From contig JBFWUW010000005.1 in assembly GCA_050247075.1 (NCBI GenBank), positions 62,001-126,000 of the forward strand: a stretch of 64,000 bases of DNA. Direction: 5' to 3'. A model generated the notes under the pieces. It made no database searches. It saw nothing but the letters and a program-made list of their open reading frames with translations, and was not told where the DNA came from. The stretch comes from JBFWUW01 sp050247075 (GTDB lineage: Bacteria > Planctomycetota > Planctomycetia > Pirellulales > JBFWUW01). A program made the position numbers and the translations under genes. This document shows, piece by piece, positions 34,334 through 41,901 of this stretch. The number at the start of each line of letters is the position of its first letter. The first letter of the stretch is position 1.

Positions 34334-35656
34334 TCAGTCTCCCCGCAGTTTCATGCCTTGCGCGGTGAGCTTTTCGCGGACTTCGTTGAGGCTGGTAACG
34401 CCGAAGTTCTTGCACTCCAGCAGTTCATCGCCCGTGTGCCGCAACAGGTCGCCAATGCTGGAGATATTCAGCCGCGACATACACTTGCGGGCACGCACGG
34501 ACAGATTCAGGTCGTTGATTGGCCGGGTCAGCATTGCCTGTTCGTCGGGCGACATGCTGGCGGCCTCAAACACGGGCTCTTGGCGAGATCGCTCGTGCGC
34601 CAACTGGCCGAGTTCCAGCCCCTTGGAGGTTAGCAATTCCTTAATTTCCACCAGCGACGTTTCGCCGAAGTTCTTGCTGGCCAGCAATTCTTGCTCGGTG
34701 GTCATCGCCAGATCGCCCAGCGTATTGACGCCCATCTTTTGCAGGCAATTGCGGCTGCGAACCGACAACTCAAAATCGGTGACCGGAATGCCCAACACCT
34801 GGCTCAAGCGGTCGCGTTTCCGCTGGGCATCCTCGTCGAAATACATATCGCTCGAGGCCTGCGCATCTTTCAGAAACAGCTTGGCGCGAGGATCGTTGGG
34901 AAATTCATCGAGGATCCGCTGGTAGCATTGCCGAGCGCGGTCGAACTGGTTGCGGTCTTCGTACAAAATGCCCAAATTCAACAGCGCGCCGACATGCGCC
35001 GGAGCACGGGCCACCGAGCGCTCATAGAGTTGTACGGCCTCGTCGTCGTTGCCGCGGCGTTCAGTCTCAACCGCCATGCCGAACAAGGCTCCGGAATGTT
35101 GGCGGTCAATTTCCAGGGCGCGTTGGTATAGGGCCACGACCTCGGTCGGATTGCCCCCCAACACCGCAACCGTCGCGCCGCGCTGATACAGGTATTCAGC
35201 GGTCTGCTCGACTGCGCCAGAAAGCTTATCCAACGTCGTCAGGCATTGTTGTGCCTGACCAGCCAGCCGTTGGGCTTCCGCCTTGCCCAACGCACAACGG
35301 TTGCTGTCAAAGCCAGCCTTGGCCGCGGCATCGTAACTAGACACCGCGTGCTGGTAGTCCTCCAGAGCGGCATGGGCCTTGGCCAGCACGAAACGGGACA
35401 CGCCGGAATCACTCCCCGACAAATGCCCCACGGCTTGCGAGTAGCGGCCCAACAAGTACGAACAGACGCCCAGCCGAATCTTAGCGGCCGCGTCAGGCGT
35501 GCCACGATCCTCAATCTGTTGCACGACTTCCCGCAACATGCGGTAGCGCGAAAAATCTTGGCTGACGGCACCGGCCACCTGATCCCACTCAGCGGGGCCA
35601 AATGTTCCCGCGGCCAGCAGCAATTCCCGAGGATCGGCTTCGACACCCTGCGACAT
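34334..35656 (-). CDS. TPR protein with two RNA polymerase alpha-CTD modules
   Basis: Residues ~55-260 hold TPR repeats (for example TEVVALYQRALEID, DDEAVQLYERSVARAPA, ALLNLGILYEDRNQFDRARQ). Residues ~291-350 and ~379-437 are two copies of the RNA polymerase alpha C-terminal domain. Copy 1 reads FELSVRSRNCLQKMGV and keeps the E. coli R265, N268, C269, G296, S299 and E302 equivalents (R300, N303); copy 2 reads LNLSVRARKCMSRLNI and keeps R265 (R388) but has Lys for N268. K298 is Thr in both. The alpha-CTD binds UP-element DNA, sigma and activators, so this protein may contact promoters or act as a decoy or adaptor. GGGAGAT precedes the ATG at 35656. Confidence 0.85.
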   Translation of the reverse strand: MSQGVEADPRELLLAAGTFGPAEWDQVAGAVSQDFSRYRMLREVVQQIEDRGTPDAAAKIRLGVCSYLLGRYSQAVGHLSGSDSGVSRFVLAKAHAALEDYQHAVSSYDAAAKAGFDSNRCALGKAEAQRLAGQAQQCLTTLDKLSGAVEQTAEYLYQRGATVAVLGGNPTEVVALYQRALEIDRQHSGALFGMAVETERRGNDDEAVQLYERSVARAPAHVGALLNLGILYEDRNQFDRARQCYQRILDEFPNDPRAKLFLKDAQASSDMYFDEDAQRKRDRLSQVLGIPVTDFELSVRSRNCLQKMGVNTLGDLAMTTEQELLASKNFGETSLVEIKELLTSKGLELGQLAHERSRQEPVFEAASMSPDEQAMLTRPINDLNLSVRARKCMSRLNISSIGDLLRHTGDELLECKNFGVTSLNEVREKLTAQGMKLRGD

Positions 35657-36026
35657 ACGGCATCTCCCTTGATTCCAGCCAACAATCCGCGCGGCAAACG
35701 GCGGCTTCCCGCCGGCCTGGCAGCGCGCGGCATTTCTCCAGAAACGAATCTGTAAGTATAGCGGTCGGCAACGGTCCTGCAAGGTGATGCCAAACCGGGG
35801 TGCGCCTAATCAGATTGACTGCGCATCGCCAATCCGTTATCATCAACATATGTCGATGCGTATTCTCGGGTTCGTGCCGACATCCTACCTGTTTGCGTGT
35901 GATGCCTGCCTGATCGTTGGCTGGTTCGGGTGAAATCGGTTTGCCCGAACCGCTGGCCAAGTGGCCTGGATTGCGGGGAAAGCCTGCCTTTCGTTCCCCG
36001 TTGGGCCGACCGCTGGAGAAGCGTCG
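35657..36026. other. 370-base divergent intergenic region
   Basis: No convincing gene. It separates the TPR-alphaCTD gene (minus) from the second DUF1549/DUF1553 gene (plus). A minus-strand promoter is visible at 35755-35782. On the plus strand TTGACT (35815-35820) with TTATCA (35837-35842, 16-base spacer) is a possible promoter, about 185 bases before the DUF1549 start. Confidence 0.5.
35755..35782 (-). promoter_or_regulatory. Promoter of the TPR-alphaCTD gene
   Basis: On the minus strand TTGCAG (35777-35782), a 16-base spacer and TATACT (35755-35760). Transcription would begin near 35748, about 90 bases before the start codon. Confidence 0.45.
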
Positions 36027-37763
36027 ATGATGGCTCGATTATTGAATCCACCGTCCTTGCGTGCCGCCGTTGTCGGTTGGTGCATCACACTGGGGATTGG
36101 CCTGATACTTGCGCCGGCGAGGTCGTCTTACGCGCAATCGCTGCACGAACAGATTGACCAGTACGTTGCCGCCGGGCATGCCGGCCCGTTTGCCGCCCGC
36201 GCCAGCGATGCCGAGTTTATCCGCCGAATTTGGATCGACTTGGCTGGCATGGGGCCCACGGCCGCCACCACGCGGGCATTCCTAGACGATCCATCACCCG
36301 ACAAACGGCAGCGCGCGATCGACCTGTTGCTGGCCAGCCCACAATTTGCGCGCCGCATGCAGTATGTCTTCGACGAGATGCTGATGGAGCGGCGTCCCGA
36401 TGTCAGCGTGCAGGCCGCCGAATGGCGAGAATACTTGCGACGTTCGTTCCTCGACCACAAGCCGCTCAACGAATTGTGCGCCGAAATTCTGACCGCCGAC
36501 GGCAACGAACCGGCCTTGCGGCCGGCCGCCAAGTTTTACCTGGACCGGTCGGGCGATGTAAACTTGCTGACGCGCGATGTAGCCCGCGTCTTTTTTGGCA
36601 TGGATATTCAATGTGCCCAGTGCCACGACCATCCATTGATTCCCGACTATCTGCAAGAGGATTACTACGGGCTGTCGGCGTTTTTTAATCGCAGCTTTCC
36701 GTTTGGCAATCAAAACGCCCGCATGTCGCTGGTGATCGGCGAAAAGGCCGAGGGCGAGGTGAACTTCAAGTCGGTATTTGTGTCGGACGACCCAGAGCAT
36801 GTGACCGGGCCCCATGTGCCGGGTGAAGCGCCGATGCCAGAGCCCAAGCTGGAACCCGCCGTGGCTTATGTGGTGGCACCAGCGGATGGCGTGCGGCCCG
36901 TGCCGCGCTTTAGCCGCCGGTCGCTGTTGGCTGCCGCCACCACCGGCGGGCAAAACGCCGACTTTAACCGCAATCTGGCTAATCGGGTGTGGGCTATACT
37001 CATGGGCCGCGGCATCGTCCACCCGGTCGATTTTCACCACGGCGACAATCCCGCTTCGCATCCCGAACTGTTAGAGGTGTTGAGTACCGCCTTGGTGGCA
37101 ACTGGCTACGATCTTCGTGCCCTGTTGCGTGAGATTGCCCTCAGTGAAACGTATCAGCGGTCCAGTGAACTGCCCGAGGGGTTCGACGAAGCCAGCATTC
37201 CGCCGCGGGCATTTGCCGTGGCGAAATTAAAGCCGCTGTCTCCCGAGCAATTGGCTTGGAGCGCCTTGCAGGCCGTGGGACATGTTGAGGCCTATCGAAG
37301 CAGTTTTCTCAATCAGGTTGCCGCCGATTCACGGCTGGCGGAGCTTTACGCGGCCGATGACCGCCGGGCCGTGCTGCATGACGAAATGGCTGAATCGTTT
37401 ACCTTCAACATATTGCATGGCTACGGACAGCAATTTGCCAGCTTGTTCGCCGGCGCACCCGGCCCAGGATCGAGCGATTCGCAGGCGACGGTGCATCAGG
37501 CTTTGTTCATTGCCAATGGCAATTTGGTCAGCGGTCTGCTGGGGGCCACTCCCAGTTCGCTTTCGGGCACATTGGCCAAAGCCAGCGATACGCACGTCCT
37601 GGCCGAGGATTTGTATTTGAGCATCCTCTGCCGCCTTCCCAGCCGCGAGGAAGAATTGGAAATCGCCGACTACCTGGCCGATCGCACCACCGACCGGCCG
37701 GCGGCATTGCAAGAACTGGTCTGGGCCTTGTTGGCGTCGGGCGAGTTTCGTTTCAATCATTGA
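36027..37763 (+). CDS. DUF1549/DUF1553 secreted protein with CxxCH motif
   Basis: A 578-aa protein. The start at 36027 has GGAGAA at the right distance and gives a signal peptide ending ARSSYA. DUF1549 lies at ~40-240: RRIWIDLAGMGPTAA, DEMLMERRPD, NLLTRDVARVFFGMDIQCAQCHDHP. DUF1553 lies at ~315-578: NLANRVWAILMGRGIVHPVDFHH, SHPELLEVLSTALV, ILHGYGQQFASLF, and the ending LVWALLASGEFRFNH. Unlike the protein at 30170, it lacks an N-terminal cytochrome domain; its only CxxCH (CAQCH) is inside DUF1549. It is followed by a DUF1501 gene and a WD40 gene, probably one operon. Confidence 0.87.
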   Translation: MMARLLNPPSLRAAVVGWCITLGIGLILAPARSSYAQSLHEQIDQYVAAGHAGPFAARASDAEFIRRIWIDLAGMGPTAATTRAFLDDPSPDKRQRAIDLLLASPQFARRMQYVFDEMLMERRPDVSVQAAEWREYLRRSFLDHKPLNELCAEILTADGNEPALRPAAKFYLDRSGDVNLLTRDVARVFFGMDIQCAQCHDHPLIPDYLQEDYYGLSAFFNRSFPFGNQNARMSLVIGEKAEGEVNFKSVFVSDDPEHVTGPHVPGEAPMPEPKLEPAVAYVVAPADGVRPVPRFSRRSLLAAATTGGQNADFNRNLANRVWAILMGRGIVHPVDFHHGDNPASHPELLEVLSTALVATGYDLRALLREIALSETYQRSSELPEGFDEASIPPRAFAVAKLKPLSPEQLAWSALQAVGHVEAYRSSFLNQVAADSRLAELYAADDRRAVLHDEMAESFTFNILHGYGQQFASLFAGAPGPGSSDSQATVHQALFIANGNLVSGLLGATPSSLSGTLAKASDTHVLAEDLYLSILCRLPSREEELEIADYLADRTTDRPAALQELVWALLASGEFRFNH

Positions 37764-37765
37764 TT

Positions 37766-37837
37766 TGCAGGAGGCGATTCCAACGCTGCTGGATGGGCTC
37801 GAAACCGTGGCCATCGGCGATGGAATCGCCTCCTACA
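37766..37837. repeat. Long-loop inverted repeat of the TGTAGGAGGCGATTCC type
   Basis: Arms at 37766-37781 (TGCAGGAGGCGATTCC) and 37822-37837 (GGAATCGCCTCCTACA) match at 15 of 16 positions around a 40-base loop. Related sequences lie at 20571-20610, 25348-25370 and, degraded, 53651-53700. It fills the gap between a DUF1553 gene and its DUF1501 partner, and is followed by six more A residues, not a T tract, on the plus strand. Confidence 0.6.
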
Positions 37838-37859
37838 AAAAAACTTCAGGAGAAGCACC

Positions 37860-39146
37860 ATGCGCTGCACATACGCCTGCCACGGACCTGAACACACCAT
37901 CGGCCGCCGCAATTTTTTGGGCGGCATGGGCGTTGGCTTGGGAACCGCCCTCGGTTTTGGCAACGTCATGCGCTCGGCCGCCGGCGACGAACTGCAAAAA
38001 CAGCATAAGCAGATCTTGGTGGTTTATTTGGCTGGGGGTGCCAGTCAACTGGAAACGTGGGACCCCAAACCGGGGACCGATACTGGCGGACCGTTTCGGT
38101 CGATCGCCACCAGCGTACCCGGCACGTATATCTCGGAATTGCTGCCCTTCACCGCCCGGCAGATGCATCACTTGGCGATTATTCGCAGTGTCAACACCAA
38201 GGAGAATGACCACGGCCGCGGCAACTATTTTATGCACACCGGCCGGCCCAAAAAGCCCGCCGATGAGTACCCCGTGCTGGGTTCCGTCGCGGCCCGCTAC
38301 CTCACGCCAGACAAGAGCCCGCTGCCCGGCTACATCCGCATCACACCGGGCGGTGGCGGACTGGCCCAGGCGGATGCCGCATTCTTGGGTCCGCGTTATG
38401 CCGGCCTGAATATCGGTGCCGGCCAGGCCATCGCCAACACGGCCCGCCCGGCGGGATTGACGCCCGAGGGAGACGCCGCCCGCAATGCTTTACGCAAGAA
38501 GCTGACTGACCGTTTCATGCGCCGCCGCCGCACGGCTATGACCGAGGCCTACACGTACAGCTACGATCAGGCGGCGCAACTCATGGAGCGCAGCGATCTG
38601 TTCGATGTCACCAAAGAGCCGCAAAGCGAGCAAGACAAATACGGCCCGCACGATTTTGGCCGGCATGCCTTGCTGGCCCGGCGGCTGTTGGAAAGCGGCG
38701 TCACCTACGTCGAGGTGGCCCACCGCGAATACGACACCCATTACGAGAACTTCGATTTCCATATCGAGCAGCTCGGCGAGTTCGACAAGACCTTTGCCAC
38801 GTTGATCGACGACCTGGCTGCCCGCGGGCTGCTCAAGACCACCTTGGTCGTGGTTATGTCTGAGTTTGGCCGCACACCTACCATCAACGCCAACTACGGT
38901 CGCGACCATTGGGGCATGGCCTGGAGCGTGGCCCTGTCGGGCTGCGGCATCCAACCGGGCGCGGTGATCGGCAAGACGAACGACAACGGCACCGCCGTAG
39001 CCGACCGCGAGGTCCACGCCGGACATCTATTTCATACCTATCTCAAGGCCGTGGGGGTCGATCCCACGGCGACTTTCGACCTGGAGGGGCGTACAATCAA
39101 TATCGGTGATCCGTCGGTATCGGCGATCGACGAATTGTTGGCATAG
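37860..39146 (+). CDS. DUF1501 protein (Tat-exported)
   Basis: A 428-aa protein with a twin-arginine motif (IGRRNFLGGMGVGLG, residues ~14-28). DUF1501 features: ILVVYLAGGASQLETWDPKPG near residue 57 (quoted in parts: ILVVYLAGG, QLETWDPKPG), TYISELLPFTARQMHHLAIIRS, the MSEFGRTPTIN motif near residue 335 and GRDHWGMAWSVALSG. GGAG precedes the ATG by 8 bases. It pairs with the DUF1549/DUF1553 protein just upstream, as at 30170/32849, though the two pairs are not closely alike and look like old paralogues. Confidence 0.87.
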   Translation: MRCTYACHGPEHTIGRRNFLGGMGVGLGTALGFGNVMRSAAGDELQKQHKQILVVYLAGGASQLETWDPKPGTDTGGPFRSIATSVPGTYISELLPFTARQMHHLAIIRSVNTKENDHGRGNYFMHTGRPKKPADEYPVLGSVAARYLTPDKSPLPGYIRITPGGGGLAQADAAFLGPRYAGLNIGAGQAIANTARPAGLTPEGDAARNALRKKLTDRFMRRRRTAMTEAYTYSYDQAAQLMERSDLFDVTKEPQSEQDKYGPHDFGRHALLARRLLESGVTYVEVAHREYDTHYENFDFHIEQLGEFDKTFATLIDDLAARGLLKTTLVVVMSEFGRTPTINANYGRDHWGMAWSVALSGCGIQPGAVIGKTNDNGTAVADREVHAGHLFHTYLKAVGVDPTATFDLEGRTINIGDPSVSAIDELLA

Positions 39147-39182
39147 CCCGCGACTTCACACGGTTGAGAGGATACCGCAAGC

Positions 39183-40184
39183 ATGCCCGTCGATCCCACC
39201 AAGACCGCCCTGGTCAGCCAGTACAAGCACACCAGCCCGCTGATTTCTTGCCGCATCGACCCTACCGGCACCTACGCTTTTGCCGGCGCGCAAGACAACA
39301 CCATCGTCCGCTGGGAACTGGCCGACCCCGAAAAAAAGCCGACGCTGCTGGTTGGACATGGAACGTGGGTGCGGGCACTGGGTTTTTCCCCCGATGGTGC
39401 CACGCTCTTCGCCGGTGCTTACGATGGGCAACTCTTGTGGTGGCCGGTTGCAGGGGACGAACCCAAGCCGCAACGAGCCGTGGCGGCCCACACCGGCTGG
39501 GTGCGGGCGCTGGCCGTCTCGCCCGACGGCAAGCTGGTGGCCACCTGCGGCAACGACAACCTGGTCAAACTGTGGAACGCCGCCGACGGGGCCTTGGTCC
39601 GCGAGCAGCCGGGCCATGCCAGCCATGTTTACAACGTGGCGTTTCATCCTGGCGGCGGCGTCATGGCTTCGGCCGATCTCAAGGGGATCGTCAAAATCTG
39701 GAATGTCGCCGACGGCGCGGAGATTCGCCAGCTAGAGGCACCCGAGCTGCACAAGTACGATGCCACGTTTTGCGCCGATATCGGCGGTGCCCGCGCCATG
39801 CAGTTCAGCCCCGACGGCAAGCTGCTGGCCGCCGGCGGCATGACCAACTGTTCCAACGCCTTCGCCGGAATTGGCAATCCGTTGGTGGTGGTTTTCGATT
39901 GGGAACAAGGCCAGCCGGCTGGCCAACACAAGGGACAAGAGGCCATCAACGCCGTCATTTGGGGGCTGGCCTTTCACCCCGATGGCTTTCTGATGGGCGC
40001 TTCCGGCGGCGGATCTGGCGGACGTCTGTTCTTCTGGAAGCACGGCACGCCCGACGAGTTCTTCAAGTTGCAACTTCCCAACACGGCCCGCGATTTGGCG
40101 ATGCACCCCGACCAGCAGCGGGTGGCCATCGCCCATCACGATTCGACGCTGCGGCTGTATCGCATCGACGCGCCAGTGGCGTAG
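39183..40184 (+). CDS. WD40-repeat beta-propeller protein
   Basis: A 333-aa protein without a signal peptide, made of about seven WD40 blades: TSPLISCRIDPTGTYAFAGA, GHGTWVRALGFSPDGATL, HTGWVRALAVSPDGKLVATC, GHASHVYNVAFHPGGGVMAS, ARAMQFSPDGKLLAAGG and INAVIWGLAFHPDGFLMGAS. Such a propeller is a protein-binding platform. It follows a DUF1501 gene by 36 bases with a GAGAGGA ribosome binding site, a common third member of the planctomycete DUF1549/DUF1501 operons. The role is unknown. Confidence 0.85.
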   Translation: MPVDPTKTALVSQYKHTSPLISCRIDPTGTYAFAGAQDNTIVRWELADPEKKPTLLVGHGTWVRALGFSPDGATLFAGAYDGQLLWWPVAGDEPKPQRAVAAHTGWVRALAVSPDGKLVATCGNDNLVKLWNAADGALVREQPGHASHVYNVAFHPGGGVMASADLKGIVKIWNVADGAEIRQLEAPELHKYDATFCADIGGARAMQFSPDGKLLAAGGMTNCSNAFAGIGNPLVVVFDWEQGQPAGQHKGQEAINAVIWGLAFHPDGFLMGASGGGSGGRLFFWKHGTPDEFFKLQLPNTARDLAMHPDQQRVAIAHHDSTLRLYRIDAPVA

Positions 40185-40298
40185 GAAGCGATGAGCCGTC
40201 AGCGGAGAAGCTGTCAGCCATCAGCTTGGGGCAATCGGCCGAGGCAAAAGCGGCGGGTGTCTGGGCCGGCAGCGCAGCGGCTGGCCCAGCGGAGTTGA

Positions 40299-40307
40299 TG
40301 CTATAAT
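40299..40307 (+). promoter_or_regulatory. Extended -10 promoter for the Gfo/Idh/MocA-like gene
   Basis: TGCTATAAT combines a perfect TATAAT (40302-40307) with the TG of an extended -10, 42 bases before the start codon. No -35 is obvious, which is acceptable for extended -10 promoters. Confidence 0.5.
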
Positions 40308-40349
40308 CGGGCAGACAAATACTCCCAGCGTCACGTAGATCGATCGTCC

Positions 40350-41507
40350 ATGAAACTGGCCCTCCTCGGTTGCGATTCCGAAATGCTCGGCGTGGCACGC
40401 GCCGCGGTTGATGCCGGGGACCAGATTGTCTGGTTCCATGATGCGGGCGAGCACGCGGGCGAACTGCGTCGCATCGCGCCGCGGGCTATCGCGGCCGATG
40501 CGTGGGAAGGTTTACTGGCCCAGAACGAGGTCGAGGCCGTCTTGGTGGCCCGCGGCGACGAAGAGTTGCGAGCCGACCAGCTTCGCAAGTTAGCGCAAGA
40601 AGGGCTGGCATTGCTGGTCTCGCACCCAGTCGTCGAGTCGATGCTGCTGTACTACGAATTGGAAATGATCCGCGGCGAGCAGCAGACATTGCTGGTCCCA
40701 TGCTTGCCTATGCGGCTCCACCCGGCGGTCGTACGTCTGCAAGCCTTGGCCGGTGAAGGCAACAGCGAGGGAGTCGGGCGGTTGGAGCAAGTCACGCTGG
40801 AGCGTTCTCTGGCCGATTGCCAACGCCACCAGGTCTTGGTCCAGTTCGCCCGCGATGCCGACCTGGCGCGGGCGTTATGCGGCGAACTAAACAAGCTCAC
40901 GGCCACGGCCTCTCCCGATGAGTCGGCACGCTATTCCAGCCTGACGGTGCAACTCGCCGGCATGGCCGGCGCGGCCGTGCGCTGGTCGGTCGAACCGGCG
41001 TCGGCAGGCAACTTCCTCCGTATCACCTTGCGCGGATCGCGAGGAAAAGCCGCCTTAACACTGAACGAAGAGCGGCCAGACGCCGTGACGGGCCGCATGG
41101 AATACACCTCGGACGGCACTCAGCGTGTGGAGAACTTTGCGGCCTGGAGCGGCAACGCCATGGCGCTCGACGTCTTCCATCAGGCCGTTGCCGGCCAGCC
41201 CCCTTCGCCCGATTGGATCGACGCGGCCCGTTCGGTGGAACTGGCCGAGACGATCGACAGAAGCCTGCGCAAAGGCCGCACGATTGAACTGCATTTCGAG
41301 GACTACAGCGAAGAGGCGACCTTCAAGGGGACCATGACCTCGCTGGGCTGCGGCCTGCTGATGCTGGGCTTGATTCTGCTGTTCGTAGCCGCGCTCGCCG
41401 CGCGGGCCGGCGTAAGCTGTGCAGGCTACTATCTTTACGGACTGCTGGCCGTACTAGGGCTGTTTCTGCTGTTGCAGCTTTTCAAGTTCGTTTTTCCACC
41501 AGAATAG
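40350..41507 (+). CDS. Degenerate Gfo/Idh/MocA-like protein with C-terminal membrane anchor
   Basis: The first ~320 residues have the layout of a Gfo/Idh/MocA oxidoreductase: an N-terminal Rossmann-like fold (MKLALLGCDSEMLGVARAAV), then an alpha/beta domain. Two key features are lost. The GxGxxG nucleotide loop reads GCDSEMLG, and the EKP motif that carries the catalytic Lys reads SHP (LLVSHPVVES). Residues ~330-385 form two membrane helices (GCGLLMLGLILLFVAALAA and YLYGLLAVLGLFLLLQLF). I infer a non-enzymatic or sugar-binding membrane protein. It is not clearly linked to the upstream operon because it has its own promoter. Confidence 0.6.
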   Translation: MKLALLGCDSEMLGVARAAVDAGDQIVWFHDAGEHAGELRRIAPRAIAADAWEGLLAQNEVEAVLVARGDEELRADQLRKLAQEGLALLVSHPVVESMLLYYELEMIRGEQQTLLVPCLPMRLHPAVVRLQALAGEGNSEGVGRLEQVTLERSLADCQRHQVLVQFARDADLARALCGELNKLTATASPDESARYSSLTVQLAGMAGAAVRWSVEPASAGNFLRITLRGSRGKAALTLNEERPDAVTGRMEYTSDGTQRVENFAAWSGNAMALDVFHQAVAGQPPSPDWIDAARSVELAETIDRSLRKGRTIELHFEDYSEEATFKGTMTSLGCGLLMLGLILLFVAALAARAGVSCAGYYLYGLLAVLGLFLLLQLFKFVFPPE

Positions 41508-41901
41508 CCGCGCCGGGCACCCGCCGCGTCAGCTCTGGCCGCCGAGCGCCCCCCTCCTGAAAAGCAGTCCTCACTGCTATCACTGCCGCCAACGTTCCGT
41601 TGGTGGCATGCGAAACCTGGGCAATCTGTTCCGTGTGCTTGACGAAAAAGGCAAGGCAATCGTCAAACTCTGCCGATACGGAATTTAGGGAATAGCCCCC
41701 ACGATCGGCAGGACCGTTCATGTCGCGGCCGTTCGTAATTGCTGGCCAGCGGTGACCGCCGGGATTTCGTGCCTGCGGTCTCGCGGACTCAAAGCGCGTG
41801 TTGCACCGCCTGTAAGAGCGGTATGTCGTCCGACAACTTTCATTCGCCTCACGACGGGCGGAAGTTTACCGCCTTCACTTGGAATTCATGGAGTGTTTAA
41901 C
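41508..41901. other. 394-base intergenic region before the porin gene
   Basis: No gene is accepted here. A hairpin of about 10 bp (GCCGCCAACG and CGTTGGTGGC, 41585-41607, one G.U pair) lies downstream of the previous gene but lacks a T tract. The rest should include the porin promoter and 5' UTR; no clear -35/-10 was found. Confidence 0.5.

Noticed and set aside
41482..41721. 79-codon minus-strand frame after the Gfo/Idh/MocA-like gene
   Set aside because: The amino acid composition is fairly natural, but there is no ribosome binding site, it overlaps the convergent gene by 26 bases and no family is recognisable. It could be a gene remnant; a homology search would decide.
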